Positions 10,071 through 20,129 of a stretch of DNA of 64,000 nt are shown here, piece after piece. The stretch is from Ascarosepion bandense. Taxonomy: Eukaryota > Mollusca > Cephalopoda > Sepiida > Sepiidae. The notes beneath the pieces were generated by a model, which saw only the letters and a program-made list of their open reading frames with translations, did not search any database and had not been told where the DNA came from. How positions within the stretch are numbered: the stretch's first letter is position 1; each line of letters starts with the position of its first letter. Position numbers and translations under genes: made by a program. The stretch is taken from positions 773,501 to 837,500 of the forward strand of contig JBBBDQ010000400.1 in assembly GCA_037127315.1 (NCBI GenBank), given 5' to 3'.

Positions 10071-10890
10071 GCTAGTGTCTTGGGTTTGGCTTAAGTTTAC
10101 CTCGTTCTCCTCATTGTTCTTCATTGTTTTTATACGCCAAGGAAAAAATTTCGGGCGACGAACACCTCACCTGACATCAAAGACTTTTCAAAATGGGGAG
10201 AAAAATGAGGAAATTTGGACACAATGATTTATAGCTTTCTACAATTGCTATATTTGCAGTTCTTTGGCACTGTCGGGATCTGAATCGAGCAATTTTTCAC
10301 GATTTTTGACAGCATTATTTGGTTCATTTATCGTCATTAACATGGGTTTTTCTTTTATTTTTCTCCCCTTTAATTATTTTTTTATATCGTTGAAGAAAAA
10401 AAAAGTACCTTTTCGTTGATGAAAAAGAAGACTATTTCTTTTTCTTCAAGAGAAAATAAGAAAACGTAAAAAGTAAAGTTCGGATATAAAAGAGCTTAGG
10501 TTTTGGAAAGCTTTGAATGCATTTCTTTGGTTTTTGTCAAGGTTGACTCCATGTATATCGGTTTCTTTTATTTGTACTGCCTAGGCAGAGTGGAAGTGTG
10601 ATTTAACAATGTGTTTTTCTCCTCTCTGTGGAAGTTTGTTTTTATTTTTTCGAAAGGGTGAAAATGCGTCTACAAAAATTCGAACTTCTAACGAATAGAG
10701 ATCTCACGGTTTTTTAATGACTGGTTTAGACTGATATTTATACAAATTTTCAGTATATGGTGCACTATAATACATACATATCTTCCAGCGAATATACCGT
10801 TCAATTTTATACCGATCTTGCTATACTTCTGGTGTCAAAACTAGACAAGATACGAAGTGATCTATAGTCTCAACCTGTTCATATAATCTA
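10071..10890. other. Spacer, nothing recognised
   Basis: AT-rich DNA with no repeat family or gene that I recognise. Confidence 0.5.
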
Positions 10891-11236
10891 CTTTTGGAGT
10901 AGATAGAGTAAACTATCACCCGGTTCGCACTCCACCCACGTCTATTGAACAGGTGAATAGGCTCATCCCTTGTTCCCTGTTTAGGATGTGATTTCCGGTT
11001 TTCTCTTTTCCAATCTTTTTATTCATTTTTTTCTCTCTTTCAATTGGAGTAGATAAACTAAACTATCGCCCGGTTCACACTCCACTCACGTCTATTGAAC
11101 AATGTGAAGAGGCTCATCCCTTTTTCCCTATTTAGGATGTGGTTTCCGGCTTTCTCTTTTCCAGTCTTTTCACTTTTACGTAGCCCCCTGCACATCAGTG
11201 GCGTTACCGCCTTGCTCGGGGTGATATGATTAAAAA
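10891..11236 (+). mobile_element. SINE-B dimer
   Basis: The left monomer starts TTGGAGTAGATAGAGTAAAC and ends in CTCTTTTCCAATCTTTTTAT without the LINE tail. A T-rich linker leads to the right monomer (CAATTGGAGTAGATAAACTA), which ends with GCGTTACCGCCTTGCTCGGG, GTGATATGATTAAAAAAAT. Each monomer has a B-box-like CCCGGTTCRCACTCC. Only the right monomer carries the LINE-matching tail, as in the copies at 6080 and 14656. Confidence 0.8.
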
Positions 11237-11249
11237 AATATATACTAAT

Positions 11250-12400
11250 ATTAATTAGCAGTATCTGTGAAAACTTAATGTTTTTATTATTTGAATATTC
11301 TAGTGAAATTTAATTCTTAACTTAATGACTGAATAAACGCCTTGCGAGTTTTGCGACTATAAAATATCCGTATAAAATCCTCTATTGCATCGCTAAATAT
11401 TTGAGCCTAATAACTTTAATAAAATATTACAATAACAATCATACGTCTGAACGCAGCTCATTATTTAAGGAAGTATGTGCGTTGTGGTGCAGTGTATATC
11501 GACTCGGAACAACAAATCGGGGTGTCAAGTTCGAATTCCAGTTGAATTCCTTGCATTCACTTACGCACAAATACCCTTGGGAAAGGTAATAATCCGTCTC
11601 TTCACTCCAGTTATGGATTAAATAGTAAGACAGATTGGGTTCTATAGCCCTGGATGGCAGAAAGCAATGGCAACCTACTGCCGGATAATCTTCTGCCCAG
11701 TCAGTCATGTCTCTTTCGAGACATGATCGCCCAAGCGTGTATCACGTATGGCACTTAACTGACCGACTGATGTGTGTACAAATGAAAAGATTGAACACAG
11801 ACCAGATTTTTCCATTTCGCTGAAGCACGTGTTATCACCTCTATCTTCTTTTCTATCTTTGTTTTCCCTAAAATCGAAAGGCGCCTTTGATATATTTTCT
11901 TTTCCGTTTGCCCTCTCAATCAAATAAGAATGGTCCATTGTTTATCTGAGGCAATAGCAGGGTTTAACATAAGCGCTAACGAAGGAAGAAGCAGGATTGT
12001 ATGATACTAGAAACACTTGTGATAATTTTTCTGTTTTAATTTTCTGATGAATCTTAATTCTTATGGTAATGGCTGAATAAGCTAAGGGCGAGTTCTACGA
12101 CAATAAAATATCCGTATAAATTCTTCAACCACATTGTTAACTATTTCAGTTTAACAACTTTAACGAAAGATTGCAAGAAGTTAAACACGAATGATGGTCA
12201 TTATTTAATGAAGGTACAAATGAAAATATTTTAAATTGACAACGTTTCCATCTCACTGAAACAGACGTTTAACATCTATTTCTTTTTTCTTTCTTTCTCT
12301 TTCTCAGCGAAACCAAGTAGCGTCTCTGATATGTCTTTTCCGTCATTCTACGCGATCAAAACGGAATAGTCCATTATTTAAAATGGCTTAGCAAGGCGTA
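11250..12400 (+). repeat. Diverged tandem duplication, one half carrying SINE-A
   Basis: Copy 1 is 11270-11472 plus 11771-11965; copy 2 is about 12035-12385. Matching landmarks are TTTAATTCTTAACTTAATGA / CTTAATTCTTATGGTAATGG, AAAATATCCGTATAAA in both, CTCATTATTTAAGGAAG / GTCATTATTTAATGAAG, ACAAATGAAAA, and GAATGGTCCATTGTTTA / GAATAGTCCATTATTTA. The SINE-A at 11473 interrupts copy 1 only, so copy 2 is a natural empty site. Confidence 0.75.
11473..11770 (+). mobile_element. SINE-A copy, near full length
   Basis: Runs from GTATGTGCGTTGTGGTGCAG to CACTTAACTGACCGACTGA with the intact CATGTCTCTTTCGAGACATG palindrome. A short deletion removes CAACCAGTCTACCG. It sits inside one copy of a local duplication; see 11250-12400. 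Confidence 0.9.
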
Positions 12401-12774
12401 AAAGACTTGCTAACTATTGTTCTAAATATGATGCAATTTTATTGGTCCTGACATGGCATCTCGCTTTCAGTCATTTTCTCGTCACCGTAATGTAACTTCC
12501 TTGTTCCTTTTCTGTAAGCACTTTAATGGGAATTTCTCTCTGTTACTAGACTTTATAAATTTAGGCTTAAAATTCCGAGACCGAGTCGCCAATCTAGTAT
12601 TGATTGGTGACTAGGTTTCGTCATTTTACATTTGCAATAGAGTTCTATGCTAACAGTTTTTTTTTCTCGCACTTTTTGTGAAATTTCCATCTGGCTTCTT
12701 GCTTCCACTCAAGTTTGATCTTCAACAATTTAAATTCATGGTCTATCATCTTAATTCCTGTTCTTGTATTGTTC
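12401..12774. other. Spacer, nothing recognised
   Basis: No feature seen apart from T-rich runs. Confidence 0.5.
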
Positions 12775-12856
12775 TTCTTTTTTTTTTTTTTTTTCTTAAT
12801 TGTGTCTGAGCGGCTTTATTGCTTTCCTTGACGTGAAATGATTAAAAAAATAAGAA
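12775..12856 (+). repeat. LINE-type 3' tail remnant
   Basis: GGCTTTATTGCTTTCCTTGA-CGTGAAATGATTAAAAAA resembles the Jockey-like LINE 3' end (gene-end tail, GTGATATGATTAAAA). Only the tail is recognisable. Confidence 0.4.
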
Positions 12857-12921
12857 AGAAGTTAAGCAGAATTATAAAATTGTTTTGCTTTCGGTATGTG
12901 TAGAACAAATTACCAACATAG

Positions 12922-13205
12922 TCGGTCAGTTAATTGCCATACGTGATACACGCTTGGGCGATCATGTCTCGAAAAAAACATAATTGACTGGGTAGAAAAT
13001 TATCCCCGCAGTAAGTTGCAATTGCTTTTTGCGGTAGACTGGTTGCCAACCCAATCTGTTATTTTATTTAACCCATAACTGGAGGGAAGAGATGGATTAA
13101 TACCTTTCTCCCTGGTATTTGCGCGTAAGTGAATGCAAGGAAGATAACTGGATTTCGAACTCGGCTCTCCGATTTCTCGTTCCGAGCCTATATCCACTGC
13201 ATCAT
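12922..13205 (-). mobile_element. SINE-A copy
   Basis: Reversed order: TCAGTTAATTGCCATACGTG at 12926, the palindrome remnant, GCGGTAGACTGGTTGCCAAC, AACCCATAACTGGAGGGAAG, then reversed B box (GAACTCGGCTCTCCGATTTC) and A box (CCACTGCATCATC). A small deletion removes the AAGGCTATAGAA segment. Confidence 0.85.
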
Positions 13206-13239
13206 CTCAGCTCGACTTAAAAAAGCAACAATTATTATA

Positions 13240-13500
13240 ACCCCCATTTAATATACGACGCCCAATGTACCAAACTTGACTTGCTTTGTGTTAGTAGCGC
13301 AACAGAAAAGATAAATAAAAGATTCAATGGACACAGTTATGATGTCGGACTCAACAATGTGACATCAGCGGATCTTGCGAAACAATTTATTGCAAACAAC
13401 TGCGGTTTCAATAAGAATCTTAAGTTGCGTATTCTGAAAGGATTTTCAGAATCTACAGATTTTCGACCTTTAAGATGCATGGAGGTAGTTTCATATGCAA
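13240..13500 (+). pseudogene. Penelope-like element GIY-YIG endonuclease fragment
   Basis: The translation (open at 13281-13508, homology starting at about 13245) reads IYDAQCTKLDLLCVSSATEK, INKRFNGHSYDV, then ADLAKQFIANNCGFNKNLKL, RILKGFSESTDFRPLRCMEV. It follows the PLE C-terminal endonuclease: I/VY..C..CDLLYVG.T...L..R...H.YD, then a LA.H..H..F..D..V.IL segment. The second motif Tyr-Val/Ile-Gly is altered (CVSS), so it is probably inactive. The RT part is missing. A SINE-A lies 50 bp downstream. Confidence 0.6.
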
Positions 13501-13552
13501 ATTACTAACTTCCTGCTTCGGGGAAATGAAACGAATGACAGAAGAGTTCCAT

Positions 13553-13861
13553 ATGTGCGTTGTGGTGCAGTGGATATCGGCTCGGAACGAGAAGTCCGGG
13601 AGCCGAGTTCGAATTCCAGTTGAATTCCTTGCATTCACTTACGCTCAAATACCCTTGGGAAAGTTATTAATCTGTCTCTTCCTTCCATTTATGGGTTAAA
13701 TAACAGGACGGATTGGGTTTTATAGCCTTGGCTGGCAACTAATATAATACCACAGAATGCAATGGCAACCTACTGCGTGATAATCTTCTGCCCAGTCAGT
13801 CATGTCTCTTTCGAGACATGATCGCCCAAGCGTGTTTCACGTATGGCACTTAACTGACTGA
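13553..13861 (+). mobile_element. SINE-A copy, full length
   Basis: From ATGTGCGTTGTGGTGCAGTG through B box GAGTTCGAATTCCAG, the intact palindrome, and the end CACTTAACTGACTGA. It is among the best-preserved copies and close to the consensus. Confidence 0.92.
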
Positions 13862-14054
13862 ATGAATTAAACTAACGGAAAATTCTAACATGAAGAAGAT
13901 CACCATCATATTAAGCATATTTTAGTTACACGTCTTTACGCTGATTGCGTTTTATTCAATTTACGGCGTTTATTACGAGTACAATCTTTTTGCAGGACAA
14001 GCAGCAGTTGTACTAAGACTTAAAATGCTTTGTAGATTTTTTTTATTTTAAATA

Positions 14055-14308
14055 TAACTTTCCGGCTTTTCTCTTTTCTAATCTTCTCACTTTGGTTTCT
14101 TTTTTTTTTTCAATTGGAGTAGATAGATCTATCTATCGCCCGGTTCACACTCTACCCACGTCTATTGAACAGGTTAAGAGGCTCATCCCTTGTTCCCTGT
14201 TTAGGATGTGGTTTCCGGCTTTTTCTTTTCCAATCTTTTCACTATTACGTAATCCTGCACATCAGTGGCGTTTACCTCCTTGCTCGGGGTGATACGATTA
14301 AAAAACAA
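14055..14308 (+). mobile_element. SINE-B, partial dimer
   Basis: A left-monomer remnant (TTCCGGCTTTTCTCTTTTCT) and T-run linker precede a right monomer (CAATTGGAGTAGATAGATCT) that ends TTGCTCGGGGTGATACGATT plus A-run. Confidence 0.8.
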
Positions 14309-14583
14309 AAAAACAAAAAAAAAACTTGAAGAAAACAATCTGTCGAAATATTGTCTTTTTTTTTTTTCTTAAATTGCGCTCCTCTTTCAAATGTATTATT
14401 ATTATTATATTATCATCTTTCATCATATTTCGATTTCTGCTATGGTCGCACTACCAACCAAGTCTGCGGGAAGACCTAAGGCAGCTCGTGGTGTGTTGTT
14501 TTATGTTTTTTATATCTCTCCTATCATCCTTAGCGTTACGCAGACAAAATTCACCTTAGTGTGTGGGCTTATTATTATTATTT
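14309..14583. other. Short spacer
   Basis: T-rich with (ATT)n at 14396-14407. Nothing else seen. Confidence 0.5.
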
Positions 14584-14655
14584 GGGATGTGCATTGTAGT
14601 GCAGTGAATATCGACTCTGAATAAGAAATCAGAGAGTTGGGTTCGAATTCCAGTT

Positions 14656-14972
14656 TGTTTTTTTGTTTTTGTTTTTTAATCATATCACCCCGAGCAAGGC
14701 TGTAACGCCACTGATGTGCAGGGGGCTACATAGGAGTGAGAAGATTGGAAAAGAGAAAACCGGAAACCGCATCCTAAACCGGAAACAAGGGATGAACCTC
14801 TTCGCCTGTTCAATAGACGTGGGTGAAGTGTGAACCGGGCGATAGTTTAGTCTATCTACTCCAATTGAAAAAAAAAGTGAGAAGATTAGAAAAGAGAAAA
14901 CCGGAAACCGCATCCTAAACAGGAAACAAGGGATGAGCCTCTTCATCTGTTCCATAGACGAGGGTGGAGTGT
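14656..14972 (-). mobile_element. SINE-B dimer nested in SINE-A
   Basis: Reversed tail TTTTTAATCATATCACCCCG, a full right monomer ending CTACTCCAATTG, a poly-A linker (poly-T on the sense strand), then a left monomer without tail (to 14972). Confidence 0.85.
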
Positions 14973-15046
14973 GAGACCTCGTCTATTGAACAGGTTAAGA
15001 GGCTCATCCCTTGTTTCCTGTTTAGGATGCGGTTTCTGGTTTTCTC
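14973..15046 (+). mobile_element. SINE-B fragment, inverted against its neighbour
   Basis: CCTCGTCTATTGAACAGGTT to GCGGTTTCTGGTTTTCTC is SINE-B in plus orientation, directly abutting the minus copy. It makes an inverted repeat of about 70-bp arms around 14972. Confidence 0.8.
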
Positions 15047-15200
15047 TAAATTTGTTGTATTTACTTACGCTATTAATCCATCTCTTCTCCCTCCAGCTGT
15101 ACTTAAGGTACTAATCCTTCTCTTCTCTCGTCAGCTATGGGTTAAATAGCAGAAAAAAATTGGGTTTTATAATCTTGGTTGACAACCAAGCCATCTCGCC

Positions 15201-16039
15201 CGAAGTATAAAGGGGTTTCCATACGGTCAACACCCCTACCTGTAAAAAGATATGTTACAGAAGCATCGACTACCTTTTCGATTCGGTCGCCGATGGCCAG
15301 TGCTTCACTGGGAGCGATTGGGTTCAGGTTAAGATTATTATTATTATTATTATTATTATTGGTTCTTCCGGTTGTTATTATTGCAAGGTTTATCATCGTC
15401 ATTCTTGTGGGTACTACTGTAAACTGAAATTACCAGTTTTAATAGTAATAATATTAATGGACTATATTTTCTTCGGAGCTTTATTCTAATTCTCTGGAAC
15501 ATGAACATAAAATAAAATATATCAATTCTGATCTCGACATAAGACGCAGTCATTCAGCAGATACATACATACGTACATGCCTACGTATATGTAGATGAGA
15601 ATGTAATGGATAATAGATGGGTGGTAGCAAATTGGAATTAGTCAAGTGTTGATATTTATGTTCAGGGCTGGCTGTTTTCTTTCCCGAACTTCTGGATTTT
15701 TCTTCATCTTTTCTCTCTCTTTTTTTTTATTTTTTTATTTTTTTTTTTTTTTTTAATTCAAATTGCTTGGACGAATATTTTTGATTAGAAGTTTCTTTGC
15801 CTTTGGTCGAAAAACAATCCCAGGAGACACAGCGACTGCAAGTCCGAGGCCAATAAATTTATTCAATAAACAAACAAAGGAATAATGCTGGAGCCGAGTC
15901 TTAGAATAAATATATGTGTATATTCATCTTTGCCTATATAAACGTGTGTATCTATAGGTATATACATATTCTTTGGCGTTTTCCTTTTTCTTATTCATCT
16001 GTGTAGATCTGTAAATATTGTTTAGTACAGGTTTGTTAT
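15201..16039. other. Spacer with (TTA)n
   Basis: (TTA)n at about 15334-15360, a poly-T tract at 15719-15756, and short TG/TA-rich stretches after 15910. No gene seen. Confidence 0.5.
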
Positions 16040-16240
16040 AGTAGGTATATGTGTATATCTGTACACACTGATGTGTATAAGTGTGCTATAAGCATGTATA
16101 TGTGTATGCCTGTGCATACCTATGTAAGTGTGCTATAAACAGGTATATGTGTATATCTGTGCACACTGATGTGTATAAGTGTGCTATAAGCAGGTATGTG
16201 TGTCTGCCTATGCATACTGACGTGTATATGTTATATGTGG
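16040..16240. repeat. About four tandem copies of a ~50-bp TG-rich unit
   Basis: GTGTGCTATAAGCATG-type starts at 16081, 16128 and 16179, with TATGTGTATATCTGTRCACAC inside the units. The period is 47-51 bp and degenerate. Confidence 0.75.
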
Positions 16241-16539
16241 TGGTGTATAACTAATGATATATATAACTGATGTTATCATTGCGGGTGCGTTCTGCCATAT
16301 TCATGTATGTCTCTGTGTACATTGGTAGGTATGTAAGTATAATTATGTTCGATATATGTTTGTCCGATATGTTTGTTTTTTTATATGATAGAGAATGAAC
16401 CATGAAAATCCTGTCGTCTTCATTTATATACGTAAAAAGATTTATTAGCCTGTGACTGTTTTAGCATAATGATAAATATTCGTGGTTAAAGCAGTCAAGT
16501 GTTTCTTTTATTATTTTAAATTTGTACTTGTCTGTTGAG

Positions 16540-16570
<31 letters not shown>

Positions 16571-17329
16571 GCGGGAAAATTTTGAAGTTTTTGTACTGAA
16601 ATTCTATCTTAAAATATCGTTCACCCCTTTTTTAGAAAGAAATAATCTTATGAAAACAATAACAAGCGAACAAATTCATAATTTAGTATTATGTGATATT
16701 GAATTTTGAAAGATTGCATATATGTGTGTATATACCTGAATATGCGAGTTTTTTTTAATAATATACCAATTATATAAGTATTTATTTTTCATGTGGTTAC
16801 CAATTTCTGGTGGTTGGTAATTACCACCTCACCTTCCTTTCACACGGACGAAAATGAGATCTGGTACAAGGTCTGTTTAAAGTCGGTTGCACATACACGG
16901 ACATACAGGCCAAAGACAAAAATGAAATTATCCACCCAGCACGACTATTGTCACAATGATGTGTTTATCTGACAACACTCCCGATGGGGGTGCTCTGGCA
17001 AAATTTAAACCTCCAAGACTTACTACAATGCCAAAAGTCTGAAAGAACTATTTGCAAAAACAAACCCCAATAATATTATAGCCTTTCTGAAAAAGTAAAT
17101 CTATACAAGAAAATATAACACTAACCAAACTCAATGATATATATGATGCAAAGAATTAATGCAATGAATGTTTTAAAGTAATTTGACCCAAACCAATGGA
17201 TAATTTAAGAAAAACTGATGAATGTTTCAAAGAAATAATCTTGGGATAATGGACCCAAAAAGATGTGACACCACAAATGATTTGGCATTAAATGACCCAC
17301 AGATGTCGATACGCCATAAAACCTAACCA
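16241..17329. other. Spacer with one (TA)n
   Basis: (TA)n at 16541-16565. At about 17285-17335 GGCATTAAATGACCCACAGA and CCATAAAACCTAACCAACCA resemble DNA at 29390-29455, probably a shared LINE-associated repeat. No gene. Confidence 0.45.
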
Positions 17330-17640
17330 ACCAATCAACCAAAATGGAAACGGAAAGGAAATTAATATTGAGCGTCAGGAAGAGACAACTTAAGTTCCTG
17401 GGACATGAAATGAGGATGGAAGGCTTGGAGAACCTGATAATAACAGGCCAGATAGAGGGGGAAAAGAGGCAGGGAAAAGCGGCGGGTAATATATTTGAAG
17501 GGCCTGAGCAGGTGGATGAGAGAACGGGGATTGCGTGGTGTAACAGGAGAAAGCGTGCTCAGAGCCGCCAGATATAGAGAGACGTGGAAGGCCACGATCC
17601 CTGAAAGGACAAGGCACATAGAAGAAGAATCTATAGTGAT
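17330..17640 (+). pseudogene. Non-LTR retrotransposon C-terminal tail relic
   Basis: Translates METERKLILSVRKRQLKFLG, HEMRMEGLENLIITGQIEG, KRQGKAAGNIFEG, and in a shifted frame ARYRETWKATIPERTRHI. This follows the endonuclease/RT-LINE C-terminal pattern R..L...IR.RQL.FLGHVMR..GLE.L..TG.IEGKR.RG with later W..M. Relatives are at 20130, 31060 (minus) and 59650 (minus). A single frameshift is visible; RT and endonuclease are absent. Confidence 0.65.
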
Positions 17641-17898
17641 GGGAATGCGTTCTATTTCCCAAACGCAGTCAGTACTTTGTTGATACTTAATATTATTAAG
17701 TACTGACTCTTTCTTTATTATTAATATTTTCATTATTTTCGCCGATTGTTACGGGGATGATGTTATTATGATCGTATTTTTTACGCATATGTTGCGGACG
17801 GAGTTTGGTAGTGTGAGGAAATTAAATAAAATCGATAACTAAAATAATGATCACGAATAATAATAGCACTACATTTTCTATGATTTTAGTAGTAAAGG
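17641..17898. other. Spacer
   Basis: AT-rich, nothing recognised. Confidence 0.4.
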
Positions 17899-18163
17899 AT
17901 GAATGTGTGCAGTGGATATCGGCTCGGAACGAGAAATCGGAGAGCAGAGTTCGAATTCCAGTAGAATTCGTTGCGTTCACTTTTGCGCAAAAACCCTTCG
18001 GAAAGGTAGGAATTCATCTCTTCTGTCCAGCTATGGTTTAATAAAACAAGACAGATTATGCCTTGGTTGGAAACCAGTATATCGAAGAAAGAAATGGCAA
18101 CCTACTGCGGGAAAATTTTCTGTCCAAGCGTGCCTCACGTATAGCACTTAACTGAATGACTGA
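17899..18163 (+). mobile_element. SINE-A copy with damaged A box
   Basis: GATGAATGTGTGCAGTGGAT lacks the CGTTGTGGT of the head. The B box GAGTTCGAATTCCAG is intact. The palindrome block is deleted (TTTTCTGTCCAAGCGTG). Ends ACTTAACTGAATGACTGA. Confidence 0.85.
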
Positions 18164-18230
18164 GTATTAAAGGAAACATAAATATGATTGCCCCATTTGG
18201 TTTTGTTAAACGCCGTCTTTAAAAAGACAA

Positions 18231-18461
18231 TCATTTTCCTGGCTCACTCTCTTTCTCCTTCTTGCTACAAGACGTAGCAGTACGTGGAAAATGGACAGTC
18301 CCGCTGGGGCACGGTAGTTTTCCCGGTCCACTGACGACCGATTCTTTGTTTATTATATCCAAATAATGGCGTTTGTATGTAGCTTCCAAACCTTCACCTA
18401 TAAATACGTCATGCATTTTCTTTGGCTGTTCCAACTCAGCGCAAGGCTGAATTGAGCTCAA
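18231..18461 (-). CDS. Unrecognised short open frame
   Basis: 76 codons starting MSSIQPCAELEQPKKMHDVF, with IGEGLEATYKRHYLDIINK and GPGKLPCPSGTVHFPRTATS, ending in a Lys/Glu-rich run. Composition looks protein-like and it is GC-richer than its flanks, but I know no match. It could be a TE or host exon fragment, or chance. No splice evidence. Confidence 0.2.
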   Translation of the reverse strand: MSSIQPCAELEQPKKMHDVFIGEGLEATYKRHYLDIINKESVVSGPGKLPCPSGTVHFPRTATSCSKKEKESEPGK

Positions 18462-18479
18462 TCATTAAAACTATTACAT

Positions 18480-19080
18480 ATGCTTACATGCTCTAACTTC
18501 TGAGCGAAAAAAGAAAACAGACATACCTATGAGACACAGAACATTCTTTCGCTAGATTTTATAAATAAAGAATAACTGCTCGTAGGAGAAATTAAGTTTT
18601 TGCATACTTCTGTCTTTAATTGTTTACATATGAACGCACATCCCACCTAAATTACACAAAAACACGAAATTCTGTTGAGCTATGTTCTCAGGAATGTAAT
18701 GTGAGTCTTTTTGATAAGTATCTATTGGTATGCCCAATAATTTTATTCGTTAATTGGGTGTGATTAGGAAAGCAGTTCCTTTAGATCTTGCATTGTAGTT
18801 GTTATTGCGAATGATGTTAGCTATTTTAATTTTATTGCAATAATTAATTTAATCTTCTTGTTTAGATCGACTGGTGTTTTGTATTTACTTACAATGTCTC
18901 TAAGTGGAAAAAAGAAAAAAAAACATCCTCAATAATGGGTAATAGAATAGCCAACAACGATCAGATATACAGAGCATTTATACAGTTTTTACACACTGTA
19001 TGTCCAAAAAAGGAAAACACTTGCTAAAATGCAAGAAAAATTCACTAAAAAGCAGTACATTATTAGTCGTCTTTAATGTA
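18480..19080. other. Spacer, nothing recognised
   Basis: AT-rich, no repeat family seen. Confidence 0.5.
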
Positions 19081-19084
19081 ACTT

Positions 19085-19086
19085 GG

Positions 19087-19133
<47 letters not shown>

Positions 19134-19310
19134 CTGTATCAATTTTACATTGCAACATGTAAAATGTAAAATTGATACATAACTATATAATTATATTATA
19201 TTAAGCTTTATAATACTCATTATATTGAGCACTGTTTATAATAAAATAAATACCAGAGTACTCAAAATAAAAAATCCTTGAGTCCTCTTCACTTGGAATT
19301 ATATATATAT
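19085..19310. repeat. (TA)n-bordered hairpin and 'ATTGAGCAC' repeat
   Basis: (TA)n at 19089-19130. A hairpin follows: GTATCAATTTTACATT (19137-19152) pairs with AATGTAAAATTGATAC (19167-19182). Then comes AATTATATTATATT...TATATTGAGCACTGTTTATA and TCCTTGAGTCCTCTTCACTT, ending at another (TA)n (19302). The same block occurs at 49350-49470. I read it as a terminal piece of a Penelope-like element. Confidence 0.5.
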
Positions 19311-19317
19311 ATATTGA

Positions 19318-19470
19318 TTGATTGTTTAATTACTTAGTTTTTAGTTATAACAAAATTAGACCAGTGCACATTTGTATTAAAAAGTGTTCAATATATTTAT
19401 ATTGTAGAACTTTTGAATATTTTCCATTTGTGAACGAGTTATTACGCGACCTAGGTTTCTACCATGAGTG

Positions 19471-19476
<6 letters not shown>
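19318..19476. repeat. PLE-type terminal repeat, hammerhead half
   Basis: GATTGTTTAATTACTTAGTT to GAACGAGTTATTACGCGACC-TAGGTTTCTACCATGAGTG is collinear with 52321-52475. On minus it contains GGTAGAAACCTAGGTCGCG, the GAAAC-loop-GTC-stem I half of a hammerhead. The CTGAAGA half is cut off by (TA)n. Confidence 0.55.
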
Positions 19477-19499
<23 letters not shown>

Positions 19500-19507
<8 letters not shown>

Positions 19508-19800
19508 CCAGTTCGCTTGGTCGGCCAAAGTTGAGATACAAAGACAACTTAAAGGAGGCCCTCAAGTGCTGTGACATCCCATACTCCTCCTGGGAATCCA
19601 CTGCTAAATATAGATCTGCCTGGAGTTGCAAAATTTGAAGAGGCCTTCAAAGAGAGACGCCAGAAAAAGAAGGAGCACAAAAGGTCCATACACCCGCTTG
19701 GGTCTGCCCTCTGCATCCCCTACCCCTGCTGCAACAGGCTCTTCCGTGCAAAGATTAGCCTTATCAGCCACCTCCACCCAAATCCTTAGTGACCAGCAGT
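19500..19800 (+). pseudogene. LINE C-terminus with zinc-finger-like motif
   Basis: The frame at 19571-19789 has FEEAFKERRQKKKEHKRSIH, then SALCIPYPCCNRLFRAKISL and ISHLHPNP. This matches the LINE tail pattern R..K...R, (C)P.C.R.FRA.IGLISHLR.H, a C2H2-like finger. Here the last His pair is changed (HLHPNP). The upstream frame (PVRLVGQS, then a tail of TLK-like residues) is shifted. No RT present. Confidence 0.55.
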
Positions 19801-19872
19801 CATGACCTTCTTCGCCTGCCAAGGACGAACATCATATATATAAGTCAACACCCATGTACACTTTCATATTTA

Positions 19873-20095
19873 CATGACTGACTAGGTAGATTTTATCGCA
19901 GTAGGTTGCTATTTTTTTCTACGGTACACTGCTGGCCAATCAAATGTATAAAACCCAATCTGTCATGCTATTAAACCCATAGCTGGAGGGAGAAACGAGA
20001 GATTCATAACTACCCCAGGGGTATTTGCGCGTAAGTTCAACTGAAATTCTGCTCTCATTCCGAGCAGATAGCCATTACCCCACAACGCACGTCCT
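19873..20095 (-). mobile_element. SINE-A copy, both ends trimmed
   Basis: CATGACTGACTAGGTAGATT, GCAGTAGGTTGC, ACCCATAGCTGGAGGGAGAA, ATTTGCGCGTAAG and the reversed head CCACAACGCACGTCC. The part 3' of the palindrome is absent. Confidence 0.85.
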
Positions 20096-20129
20096 ATAAA
20101 TATAGCGTACATATTTTATAATATAAGTT

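Larger units (their letters stand above)
14584..15200 (+). mobile_element. SINE-A copy split by SINE-B insertion
   Basis: Head at 14584-14655 (GGATGTGCATTGTAGTGCAG to GTTCGAATTCCAGTT). The body resumes at about 15047 (AAATTTGTTGTATTTACTTA, ATTAATCCATCTCTTCTCCC, GCTATGGGTTAAATAGCAG) and is lost after 15200. The intervening 390 bp is SINE-B material in both orientations. Confidence 0.8.

Noticed and set aside
13553..13625. True tRNA gene in the SINE-A heads
   Set aside because: A and B boxes are present, but there is no proper acceptor stem closing after the B box and the sequence runs into the SINE body, repeated about 20 times.
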